This document shows, piece after piece, positions 8,114 to 16,067 of a stretch of 64,000 bases of DNA; the first letter of the stretch is position 1, and each line of letters opens with the position of its first letter. The stretch comes from Streptomyces sp. NBC_01476 (GTDB lineage: Bacteria; Actinomycetota; Actinomycetes; Streptomycetales; Streptomycetaceae). Position numbers and translations under genes: made by a program. Location: NCBI RefSeq assembly GCF_036227265.1, contig NZ_CP109446.1:6961001-7025000 (forward strand). The letters are read 5' to 3'. Below the pieces are notes generated by a model. The model was not told the origin of the DNA, ran no database searches, and saw only the letters and a list, made by a program, of their open reading frames with translations.

Positions 8114-8135
8114 TGACGGCAGTAGCGACGGCAAC
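8114..8135. repeat. Paired TGACGGCA repeat, copy 4 (regulator side)
   Basis: It starts 6 nt after the Nudix stop. The period is 12 bp and the second unit has one change (CGACGGCA). The tail GACGGCAACAACC is shared with copy 2. The distance to the pre-toxin block is 113 bp, the same as for copy 2. Confidence 0.75.
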
Positions 8136-8191
8136 AACCCCGCACAACCACGGACACCCACGCACCTCACCGGACCAACAAACCTCGCTTG

Positions 8192-8243
8192 ACCTGCGAA
8201 AAAGCAGGTCGAGGGGCACCGCGTAGCACACGTACTATGTACT
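8192..8243. other. Putative attachment-site core (attR-like), copy B
   Basis: It holds the inverted repeat ACCTGC-GAAAAA-GCAGGT (8192-8209) and, 18 bp later, the same 17-mer CACACGTACTATGTACT (8227-8243) as copy A. An in-frame TAG (8224-8226) stands directly before the 17-mer. After the 17-mer the two copies differ as two distinct toxin genes do. Confidence 0.6.
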
Positions 8244-8580
8244 GGCGGGGGCCACGCCGGTACTGGTCCACAATTCTGGGCCGTGTGACCCAGCTGCGCT
8301 GGCATCTAAGATCAATGCAGATGATCTGAAGATGACTCGGACGGTGGCGAATCACTTCGATGACGTCACCAAGGGCAGCAGAGTGACGCGGCCGTACATG
8401 CGTTCCACACAGGTCGTCCGCGAAATCATGGAAGGAAGCGCGCCGAAGCTGGACCCGCGAGAGGCTGCCGGGGCAGTTAGGTGGGACACTCCAGGTGCCA
8501 TGAATGGAAAATCCGGCACCTGGGAATTGGTTGTCGACACCAACACCAACACAATCCTCCACTTCAACTTCGTCAGGTAG
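8227..8580 (+). CDS. Displaced polymorphic-toxin C-terminal tip 2
   Basis: The frame opens at HTYYVLAGATPVLVHNSG, the classical pre-toxin junction, and runs about 100 residues of toxin domain (MTRTVANHFDDV, SRPYMRST-like segment, TWELVVDTNTNTILHFNF) to a TAG at 8580. The TWELVVD...ILHFNF ending recalls small BECR-type RNase tips of RHS proteins, but I cannot assign the family firmly. The N-terminal core is absent, because a stop codon sits immediately before the motif. ATG at 8332 would give an 82-residue product if it is translated independently. It pairs with the gene 2 nt downstream. It is unrelated in sequence to tip 1. Confidence 0.72.
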   Translation, partial: HTYYVLAGATPVLVHNSGPCDPAALASKINADDLKMTRTVANHFDDVTKGSRVTRPYMRSTQVVREIMEGSAPKLDPREAAGAVRWDTPGAMNGKSGTWELVVDTNTNTILHFNFVR

Positions 8581-8582
8581 AA

Positions 8583-9074
8583 ATGGCGCACCAATTTAGC
8601 ACTGAAACAGCGAACCCACTGGCGGGCACGCTTCGCTACTCTGAGTCGGATCGAGGGTTCACCTTCCAGCCGCGGAGCCTTGATGACCTGGCTCGGCTAG
8701 AAGGTGGCGGGGGCCGAACGAGTCTCGTCGCTGACACTCTTCAATTGGAGGTTGCGGTGGATAGCGGTCGTGCCCTCTATGTGTGGGGTTACTTGCCGAA
8801 GGAATCGTGGCAGCGGGCGGAACTGAAACTGCCAATCTCCGCGAGTGGCAGCGTGACAGTGGAACTGGACGACCCTCCGCTTGAGGCGGGTATCTCCGTA
8901 GCGATCGCTCGATCAAACTGGCATGTTCTGTTTGATGAGAGTTCGGGATTGGTTCGAGTCGTACGGGATCAGCGGATTCCTGAGAAGCTGGTAGAGATCG
9001 CCGATGACGTTCGTCTTGGCCTGAACGGTACGGAATTGATCTCGTTCTGGCTCTCCCCGGAGTTCGTTGAGTAG
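8583..9074 (+). CDS. Probable immunity protein for toxin tip 2
   Basis: 163 aa (MAHQFSTETANPLAGTLRYS ... LGLNGTELISFWLSPEFVE), cytoplasmic, starting 2 nt after the toxin stop. The spacing and the lower GC content are those of a toxin-immunity pair. I do not recognise the family. It is not similar to the immunity protein at 4,902-5,408, so the two modules have independent origins. Confidence 0.68.
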   Translation: MAHQFSTETANPLAGTLRYSESDRGFTFQPRSLDDLARLEGGGGRTSLVADTLQLEVAVDSGRALYVWGYLPKESWQRAELKLPISASGSVTVELDDPPLEAGISVAIARSNWHVLFDESSGLVRVVRDQRIPEKLVEIADDVRLGLNGTELISFWLSPEFVE

Positions 9075-9137
9075 AACCACCCCGGTGGCCTTCCTGAGAT
9101 CCCACGCGAGGTGTTCGGGTGGGGCTTCAGGAGCGTT

Positions 9138-9159
9138 TGACGGCAATGCTGACGGCAAC
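9138..9159. repeat. Paired TGACGGCA repeat, copy 5 (integrase side)
   Basis: The period is 12 bp, with ATGC between the octamers. It lies 64 bp after the immunity gene and is followed by the broken second integrase, the same order as copy 1 beside the first integrase. Confidence 0.7.
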
Positions 9160-9165
9160 GCAGCC

Positions 9166-9211
9166 GGACGCCGACGGCCCCGCGAGGTACCTCGCGGGGC
9201 CGTCGGCGTCC
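9166..9211. terminator. Perfect 46-bp palindrome
   Basis: Arms of 23 bp meet at the centre GGTACC with no loop and no mismatch. It lies between copy 5 of the paired repeat and the 3' end of the broken integrase, so it could end transcription from both sides. A recombination role is the alternative. Confidence 0.6.
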
Positions 9212-9227
9212 CGGCGAGCGAGCTCTG

Positions 9228-10263
9228 CTATTGCGTGGGGTCAGTGCTGTCCGGGGTGGTGTCCTTGGTGAGGGCGTCGGCGAGGTTGTTGATGGCTTGG
9301 CGTTGGAGTCGGAGTCGTACGTGGGCATAGACGCCGGCGGTGACGCCGATGTGGGCGTGGCCGAGGAGTTCCTTGATCACGACGAGGTCGACGCCTTGTT
9401 CCAGGAGCAGGGTCGCGGTCGAGTGGCGGAGGTCGTGGGAGTGGATGCGTCGGAGTCCGGCCCGGTTGAGGAAAGTGCGGAAGCGGCGGGTGAGGTTGGC
9501 AGGGTCGAGAGGCCGTCCGGTGGGCGTGGTGAAGGCGAGGCCGCTGTCGCTCCAGTCCGGTCCTGCTGTCTCTCGCTCCTTGTCCTATCGTTCCTGGTGC
9601 TTCCCGAGGGAGTGGGTGCATTCAGCCGGGAGCGCGACACGGCGCTCAGACGCCCGGGTTTTGGTGGGGAGATGGGTGAGTCCGCCGGTGCGGGTGCGCT
9701 GGAGTGAGCGCCGGATGCTGGCTGTTCCGGTGGTGAGGTCGAGATCTTCCCAGCGGAGGCCGAGGAGTTCGCCTTTGCGGAGGCCGGTGCGCAGGGCGAG
9801 CTCGTACAGCGCGTGGAGCCGGTCGGCGCGGGCCGTGTCGAGGAACTGGCGGGTCTCCGCCGCAGTGAGCGGACGGAAGCGCCTGGGCCGGTGCGTGGTG
9901 GTCTTGACGTTTCGGGCGACGTTTCGGCGCAGTTCGTCTTCGCGGACGGCGTGTTCCAGTGCCGATTTGAGCACTGAGTGCACGTAGGCCACGGTCAGAG
10001 CGGACAGCTGCTTCTGGCAGCACTCGCCGATGGCGCAGCAGCTCTTCCGTTTGGTGTCCAGGCCCTGGGTGCAGCACTGGCAGGCTGTGCGGAGCCGGTC
10101 GAGGAAGGTGCGGACGTCCTTGGCCGTGAGGCGGGCGATCTTCTTGGTGCCGAGGCCGAGGCCGAGGCCGGGGATGAGGTGGAGGCGGACGCAGGCGGCG
10201 TAGCGGGTGTGGGTGTTCTCGCGGAGCCGGTGGACGGCGACGCTGCCGAGCCAGTAGGTGAGG
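9228..10263 (-). pseudogene. int: Second AICE integrase, truncated and carrying one amber codon
   Basis: A homologue of the integrase at 33-1,340 with the same landmarks: VAVHRLRENTHTRY, the cysteine-rich CQCCTQGLDTKRK-CC-ECC insert, [29 protein letters not shown] and VYAHV. It carries two lesions. An in-frame TAG at 9585-9587 sits where the first integrase has a glutamine-rich segment (HQER-stop-DKERE); the rest of the frame is open to a TAG at 9228. The N-terminal 80 or so residues are missing because homology ends at about 10,263, where IS481-type sequence starts. It should be inactive. Its closeness to the first integrase supports a shared attachment site. Confidence 0.88.
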
Positions 10264-10565
10264 TAGTTGTTCTGTCTTGGGAGGTTGTGGACAGTGGTGA
10301 TGATCACTGTCTGGGGATCTTGAATGGGTGAGGGCCTTCCGGGTTCGGTGTGGATTGCGACGTCCGACCGGCTCGAAAGGCCCTCATGCCACACCGTAAT
10401 GCACCTCTGACCGAGACCGGCCGTCTGCGTCTGGCGCGCTGCGTCGTGGACGACGGCTGGCCGCTGCGGCGTGCTGCCGAGCGTTTCCAGGTCTCGCCCA
10501 CCACCGCCCACCGGTGGGCGAGCCGCTACCGCCGGCACGGCCGGGCGGGGATGGCCAACCACCCG
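10264..10565 (+). mobile_element. IS481-family element, 5' fragment
   Basis: A truncated insertion sequence. From ATG at 10,386 it encodes the N-terminal helix-turn-helix of an IS481-type transposase (MPHRNAPLTETGRLRLARCV, WPLRRAAERFQVSPTTAHRW, RYRRHGRAGMA). It then loses homology after about 62 residues, so the DDE domain is gone. The left part (10,264-10,385) is presumably the element's end and has removed the start of the second integrase. Confidence 0.8.
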
Positions 10566-10648
10566 CCACCCGCGTCCCCAACCTCACAGGGCACTACACC
10601 TAGGCTGATCGGTCTCCGGTCCCCGTGTGCAGGAAGTTGTAGGCGCCG

Positions 10649-11860
10649 ATGAACGACCAGCAAGCCGCCGCCGCGCAGGCCGACCCGACGCAGTTGATGC
10701 CGGAGTTCACCCACGTCCACCAGTTCCTGGATCCGGCCGAGCGGGGCGTGCAGACCTGGCAGGTCCGGCTCTCGGCCGGCGGCCGGCCTGTGGGGACTCT
10801 TCGGGCGACCCGCGGCCTGTACTGGAAGAGCGGCAACCTGCGCGAGCGGCTGTCCGATGAGCAGGCGTTCCCGGAAGTGGCGGCCGGGCAGCTACTGAAC
10901 CCCGACGGGTCGTTCAGCGCCGCGTTCGAGAATTTCGTGGAGATGGCCAGCAGCATTCTGGTGGTGGAGCTGGTTGAGCCGGCCGAACCCTGGGATGATC
11001 CGATGCTGGTGGCCGGCGTGGTCGCCAGCATCATCGACCGGCTGGCGGACAACTACTACGCCGTGGTCTTCCCCCGCGCCGACGAACCGGACGTGACACG
11101 CTGCCAGGAGGTGCTGGCGCAGGCGGCCGAACTGCTCAGCGCCGCATACTTCTCCGACGAGCTGCAGATCATCGACACCTCCATGGCCGCCCCGGAAGAG
11201 GCAGCGGAGCAGGTACGCGAGCGCCTGCGCGCGCATCTCCGATGCAGGCGCCGACTTCTGGGACGAGAACGACGAGGGCCCCGGCCGCGATCCGGAAGAC
11301 GATGAGGACTACCCGGTGCTCACGGCCCGGACAGCAGCGGTGCTGCGCCGCGCGCTGGAGGACCTGTCGAACGAGGCGTGGCGGGAGGTGGCGGCGCTGG
11401 GCGGACAGCCGCTGGACCCTGGTGCGGCCGGGGTGTTCGGCTCCCTGCCGCGGGTGACCCTGAACCAGGACGGACCCTGGCGGCGGCAGATGGCCCGTGC
11501 CTTCGACGACCTGGCGGCCGACCTCACCGGCGGGTCCGAGGTCGTGCCGCGTTGTACCGGGGAAGAGATGGCGCTGCACTTGGACATCGCCCGTGTCCAG
11601 GCGCTGACCCGCAACCGGCCCCGGCTGGTCGCCGAAACCGTGGCCGGTCTGCCCGAGGACCGGCGCGATTTCGACTGGGAAGCCGCCTCCGAGGAGCTGT
11701 TCCAGGACGGTGACGTGCTCATGCTGTTCGACCAGAGCCTGGACGGCATCGAGGACAGCGGCAACGAGGCCAATCAGGCGCTGGGCATGGTCAATCTCGC
11801 TCCTGCGGACTGGTTCACCGCGTTCGATACCGACTCTGCCCGCGCGCCGGGCGAGGCTTC
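10649..11860 (+). pseudogene. Hypothetical protein gene with a frameshift
   Basis: The first part (MNDQQAAAAQADPTQLMPEF ... AAEQVRERLR, 10,649 to about 11,235) reads well. A different frame then continues with good composition (ISDAGADFWDENDEGPG ... VLTARTAAVLRRALEDLSNE ... NEANQALGMVNLAPADWFTAF). Joined, they give an acidic protein of about 400 residues with no membrane segment that I do not recognise. The switch lies near 11,235, so the gene is either broken or affected by a one-base sequencing error. The end is uncertain because the second frame stays open through degenerate DNA. Confidence 0.55.
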
Positions 11861-12274
11861 CGCAACCCCTGACCGCAGTAGCCCGCGGGTCGGCTTTCGT
11901 GCGGATAGCGGGTCCGCCCTCCCTGGCGGGATCCAGTACCCGGCCGGCTGCACGGCATGCGGCAGGGAGTCCACGGCCGGTGGTGGGGGCAGGCCACCGT
12001 CCGGATCCCTGCGGAAGCGGTCACCCGAGTGGACGGGGAGAACTCCGGCGCGGTGCCGTGGGCGCCGGCCGCCGGCTGAGCCCGAGTACGTCCTTGAGCC
12101 CGTGCCCTCGGGGGCCGGCGAACAGCTCCGAATGGTGCTGCACGTGGCCAACTGCCGGGCGGTCGGCGCGAAGGCGCTGCGGCTACCCACGCCCTGCCGG
12201 ATCCGAGGGTGGCGCGCGTCCTGCTCTCCTGCGACGACACCACCGCGTGCGACGGGTGCAACCCGCGTCCGTGA
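11861..12274 (+). pseudogene. Degenerate DUF6233-like sequence
   Basis: Fragments in different frames resemble DUF6233 proteins, small Streptomyces accessory proteins: RLHGMRQGVHGRWWGQATV with PAEAVTRVDGEN, ending at a TGA near 12,079, and then LRMVLHVANCRAVGAKAL with a shifted ending VARVLLSCDDTTACDGCNP (stop at 12,274). In that family the last segment carries a paired-cysteine ending, here CDGC. The pieces are out of frame, so this is a relic. Confidence 0.45.
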
Positions 12275-12377
12275 GCCCGCGCGGCCGGGGGTAGCGGCGA
12301 ACTCCCGGCGCAATGAGGGTAGTTGTGCCTCCGGGCAGTACCCTGTGGTGTTTTGCGGCGACCACAGGGAGATCACG

Positions 12378-12995
12378 ATGCACTACCGGAATCCCCGTTT
12401 CGAGCACTGGCCGGTCTACGAGGACATCACCGACACCTACTACCGGCACGGCCGCTTCTTCTACGGCGAGGACAGGGGCGGCCACCTGCGGGTGGGGCGC
12501 GTCGTGGCCTTCTACCGGTACCTACATCCCATCAGTACCTCTGCCGTCGAGCCAGTCGTGCGTTTCGTCGGCGCCGGCGGGGCGGAGGGCGAGCCCGAGT
12601 ACGTGTCGCTGGGTGAGGTGACCGAGCGGTGGTGGATCGGCCGGACCGCCGATGACGTCGAACAGGCGTGGCGGGCGGCATCCACTACCGGGGAGTGGCC
12701 GCATCCGCAGACCGGCGGGCCGGGACAGCACCGCGCCGCACCCTTCCACGTGGACCCGGCGCACTACCTGCTGTACTACGCGGCCCGGGACGATGACCGG
12801 TCCTACCTGGGCCGGGTCGTCGGGTGGGATCCGCCGCTGGATCCCAATGAGCTTCCCACGCCGATCGTGCGCCTCTACCAGCCGGACGGCAGCCTGGACG
12901 AGGAGGGCCAGTACGTGGGGCTGGACTTGCCGCACGACGGCTACGTCGCCGGGACGCTGAATTCAGCCCGGGACTACCTCGACAAGCCGCAGTAG
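12378..12995 (+). CDS. Hypothetical protein (aromatic-rich)
   Basis: 205 aa from ATG at 12,378 with GGGAGA upstream. It begins MHYRNPRFEHWPVYEDI and is rich in Tyr, Trp and His (DITDTYYRHGRFFYGEDRGG, HYLLYYAARDDDRSYLG). There is no signal peptide and no membrane segment. I do not recognise the family. It is followed 13 bp later by a good hairpin terminator, so it looks like a complete single-gene unit surviving among degenerate neighbours. Confidence 0.6.
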   Translation: MHYRNPRFEHWPVYEDITDTYYRHGRFFYGEDRGGHLRVGRVVAFYRYLHPISTSAVEPVVRFVGAGGAEGEPEYVSLGEVTERWWIGRTADDVEQAWRAASTTGEWPHPQTGGPGQHRAAPFHVDPAHYLLYYAARDDDRSYLGRVVGWDPPLDPNELPTPIVRLYQPDGSLDEEGQYVGLDLPHDGYVAGTLNSARDYLDKPQ

Positions 12996-13007
12996 CAGGT
13001 GCCCTCC

Positions 13008-13035
13008 GCCCCGCGACGCTTTCGTGGCGCGGGGC
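13008..13035. terminator. Hairpin terminator
   Basis: Arms GCCCCGCG and CGCGGGGC enclose a 12-base loop, 13 bp after the stop at 12,995. Confidence 0.6.
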
Positions 13036-13241
13036 TGGCTGACTGGTGGCTCCCCGCGGACGCGGCCGAACACGGCGGGTCGTCGTCCGGCTGCTGCCGC
13101 CCGAGGGCCGCCTGCGCGGTTGGCTTCGGACTTCGCCCCCGCTCTGCGGCTTCACCCACGCGTCGGTCGGCTGGTGAGGCATCGTGGACCCAGCGATCAC
13201 TGGCTGAGTGGAGAACCTCAATGAGTTTCCTGAGTCAACCT

Positions 13242-14462
13242 CTATGCCGCCGAGAGCGTGTTGGCGGCAGGTTTGATCTTGTTGTTCGCCTCGTGGATGG
13301 CTGGGTCGTAGCAGGAGCCATCGCGCCAGCAGGCCCACATCACTCGCAGCCAGGCGCGGGCAAGGATCCAGGTCGCGTGGGGGTGCCGCTTCTGACGGCC
13401 TCGGGCATCGTTGTAGATCTTCGCCGCCCAATCGCGCCCGTGGCGACTGTTGTCGGCGAACTGGGTCAGAGCCAGGCGGGCCCTTCGGTTGGTTGCGAAG
13501 CGGAAGGCGACGGCGCGGGACTTGCCGGAGGCGCGGGTGATGGGGACAACTCCGGTTTCCACGATGAGCTGTTCGCAGGACTGGGCCCGCTCCAGGAGCG
13601 GGCCGACCTCTGCGATGATCTGGCCGAGGTTGATCTTCCCGATGCGTGGCATCGTCGCCAACAGCGGCGCGTAGGGGTGGGTTTCGACGGCCTCAGCGAT
13701 GGCCTTGTCCAGGGTGCGGATGGTCGCACGGGTGCCCTGCACCAGCTGGACTTGGACGCGGACGAGTTCTTCGACGACCGCCTCCCCGAGGCGGGAGGCC
13801 GTCTTCGGGGCGGAGCGCAGGCGCTCGATGAGGACGCTGCCGGGCTTCTTGCCGGAGTAGCCGCGGCGCTTGCACCAGGCTTCGAGGCGTCCGGCGGTGA
13901 GCTTGGCGGCGCAGGCCGGGGTCGGGTATCGCTCCAGGAAGGCCATGGCGACGTCGCTGTCGAGGTTCGCGAAGACGGCCTTGCCACCGGGCCAGTGCTC
14001 ATCGAGCAGCGCAGCGAGCTGGTTGACGGCAGCGACCTTGGCCTCGACGTGATCAGCGCGGGTCCGGGTGAGTGCCTGGAGATCCAGGGTTGCCCGCTCG
14101 GTGGGCTCCAGCCGGGGCAGCAGGTGGCCATCGGTGCGCAGGTAGTCGGCGAGCTTCATGCTGTCGCCGGCGTCGGTCTTGGCCTTGGAGGCGCCCCAGC
14201 GGGCTCGCATGGCGTGGAAGGCGTTCGGGTGCACCGGCACGATCGGGTGGCCGGCGGCCAGCAGCCGGTCGACCGCGAGGCCTCGTGTGGTCTCGATCGC
14301 CACTGGCGGATCGGCGGGGGCACCGTGTTTGGCCAGCCTGGCCAGGGTCTTGGCGAACCCCTCCTCGGTGTGGGCGAACTCCCATCGGTCGACGCGTTTT
14401 CCGGTGTCGTCCATGACCGTCACGTCATGGGTTTCGGTAGCCCAGTCCCATCCGATGAACAC
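13242..14462 (-). CDS. IS110-family transposase
   Basis: 406 aa from GTG at 14,462 (MFIGWDWATETHDV), preceded by AGGAG; a longer frame from ATG at 14,495 is less likely. It has the DEDD-type N-terminal domain of IS110 (Asp in GWDWA, Glu in AIETTRG, Asp pair in KTDAGDS) and the C-terminal Transposase_20 domain with GIGKI-like and SGKSR segments. IS110 elements lack clear terminal inverted repeats, so the element ends are not defined; it probably spans about 13,200 to 14,600. The gene looks intact. Confidence 0.92.
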   Translation of the reverse strand: MFIGWDWATETHDVTVMDDTGKRVDRWEFAHTEEGFAKTLARLAKHGAPADPPVAIETTRGLAVDRLLAAGHPIVPVHPNAFHAMRARWGASKAKTDAGDSMKLADYLRTDGHLLPRLEPTERATLDLQALTRTRADHVEAKVAAVNQLAALLDEHWPGGKAVFANLDSDVAMAFLERYPTPACAAKLTAGRLEAWCKRRGYSGKKPGSVLIERLRSAPKTASRLGEAVVEELVRVQVQLVQGTRATIRTLDKAIAEAVETHPYAPLLATMPRIGKINLGQIIAEVGPLLERAQSCEQLIVETGVVPITRASGKSRAVAFRFATNRRARLALTQFADNSRHGRDWAAKIYNDARGRQKRHPHATWILARAWLRVMWACWRDGSCYDPAIHEANNKIKPAANTLSAA

Positions 14463-14701
14463 GAAAGCAGTACTCCTGTGTCCTGCGCAGAGCACCTGCT
14501 CGGGGGTGAGGTCGTCTGCCGGGAGCTCATTAATCGGCCCTCTGCGGGGCGTGTCCCTGAAGCCGATCAGACGGCCTCGGTCCGGTGGGGCCGGCGGAAC
14601 TCATCGCGGCCGTCGAACGGCTCGCACCCATGGCCGTGCACCCACCGGGACCGAGAGGTCACAATCCTACCGATGAGGACTGCAGAAGGGATGGTCCTCT
14701 A

Positions 14702-15718
14702 ATGAGCACTTACACCGGCCCACTCGTCCCTGGTGCAGTTTCGATGAGCGCCTACGAGGAGCAGGTGTGGCACACGCTCAACGAGCACTGGCGGCGCCGC
14801 AACAACCGCCGCGGCCTGCCGAACTGGGCGAGCACCGCGCTCGCTCGTGCCGGTGAGGCCGCGGGAACTACCGCGAGCCGGGTTGCCCACGAGGTGCCCG
14901 ACGCGGTCAAGGATCCGATACGTCGTGCGGGCGAAGCGGTAGCCGGCACGGCCATGCCCGCGGCGCTCGGGGGTGCGACAGCGCTGCTCGAACTGGCCAA
15001 CGACGCGGCCATGGAGCTCAACGACCCGAGAAGCGTCGAGAAGCTCGCCCGCAAGCAAGGTTTCGAGCTGACCAGTTTTACCGATTTGCGGCAGCAGGAC
15101 CTCAAAGTCTGTGACCGGCTGCTGTCCCGCAACACGCTCAAGTGGCGGACCTTCGGCGCGGTCGAAGGCGGCGCCGTAGGCATGCTGGCTGGGATCCCCG
15201 TCGCCGGAACCTTGGTCGCGATGACAGCGGACATCCTCGTCATCCAGGTACTGAGCACGTCGATCGCCGCGCGCATCGCGTACTCCTACGGCTACGACGC
15301 CAAAGACCCCTATGAGCAGATCTTCATTCAGCGCCTGGTGCAGCGGTCCTTCGTGGAACAGGCGGCTAAGGTCAAGCCGCTGAGGGAGACCGCCCGCGCT
15401 GCGGACGCGGTCAAAGGACGCGTGAAGTGGTCGAACAAGCTTCGCCAGGATCACCGCCTCCTGGCCAACCTCGAGAAGTTGATGCAGCAGTTGGGGCCGG
15501 CCGGCTCCAGAGTGCCAGTTGAAGACGTCGCCAAGGCCGTCCCGTTCGTGAGCATCATCATCGGTGCCAGCATGAACTCCGTGGTCCTCGGCAGAGTGGC
15601 CGCCGACGCCCAGCGGTACTGCCAGACCCGGTTCCTGTGTGAGAAGTACGGGCTGCCGCTGTCGGCCGCACCGGCGACCACTGACCGCGACGACGACCCC
15701 CAGACCGACACCCCATAG
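14702..15718 (+). CDS. EcsC-family protein
   Basis: 338 aa from ATG at 14,702. The centre matches the EcsC family: LARKQGFELTSFTDLRQQDL, then a glycine/alanine-rich hydrophobic helical stretch (GGAVGMLAGIPVAGTLVAMTADI), then AARIAYSYGYDAKDPYEQIF and a second amphipathic stretch (VPFVSIIIGASMNSVVLGRVA). EcsC proteins are peripheral or monotopic membrane proteins of unknown biochemical role, associated in Bacillus with an ABC exporter; no transporter is adjacent here. It stands alone downstream of the IS110 element, with its own leader. Confidence 0.8.
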   Translation: MSTYTGPLVPGAVSMSAYEEQVWHTLNEHWRRRNNRRGLPNWASTALARAGEAAGTTASRVAHEVPDAVKDPIRRAGEAVAGTAMPAALGGATALLELANDAAMELNDPRSVEKLARKQGFELTSFTDLRQQDLKVCDRLLSRNTLKWRTFGAVEGGAVGMLAGIPVAGTLVAMTADILVIQVLSTSIAARIAYSYGYDAKDPYEQIFIQRLVQRSFVEQAAKVKPLRETARAADAVKGRVKWSNKLRQDHRLLANLEKLMQQLGPAGSRVPVEDVAKAVPFVSIIIGASMNSVVLGRVAADAQRYCQTRFLCEKYGLPLSAAPATTDRDDDPQTDTP

Positions 15719-16067
15719 AGAAGGGCCTGCTGGGACCTGGGTGTGCCCGCAGGCAGGCTGTCCCGTCAAAGGCCGTCAGCACCCGCAGTTGGGCCGACGG
15801 GTGTGCGGTAACGCACCACGCGAGGCGCACCGTCGCGTCCGCCCTCGGTGCGCGCGGTCGCCCCGGGGGCCAGATGAGAGTGGCCGGGTACGGGGGTTGA
15901 CCTCTCCGCACCCCGCCGCATAGCTTGCCTGCTGTAAGAGCGCATTGAAACGTTTAAATCTCGGCGGATGGTCATCTGCTGGGCTTTGGTCCGCTGTCAC
16001 TGCGCCACGCGTCGTTCCGGCGCGCAGGGGCACTGATCTGGGGCAATTCACACCCTCGGAGCAACAC
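15719..16067. other. Leader of the rhamnosidase gene
   Basis: No gene in 349 bp. It holds the LacI-type operator at 15,945-15,958 and ends with TCGGAG as ribosome-binding site before ATG at 16,068. Confidence 0.6.
15945..15958. promoter_or_regulatory. LacI-family operator
   Basis: TTGAAACGTTTAAA is centred on the perfect AAACGTTT palindrome, the shape bound by actinobacterial LacI-family sugar repressors. It lies about 110 bp before the glycosidase start. The regulator gene is not in the window. Confidence 0.6.

Noticed and set aside
1-9240. A tRNA gene as the attachment site of the integrases
   Set aside because: No tRNA-like sequence was seen beside any of the paired repeats; the conserved blocks point instead to the pre-toxin codons.
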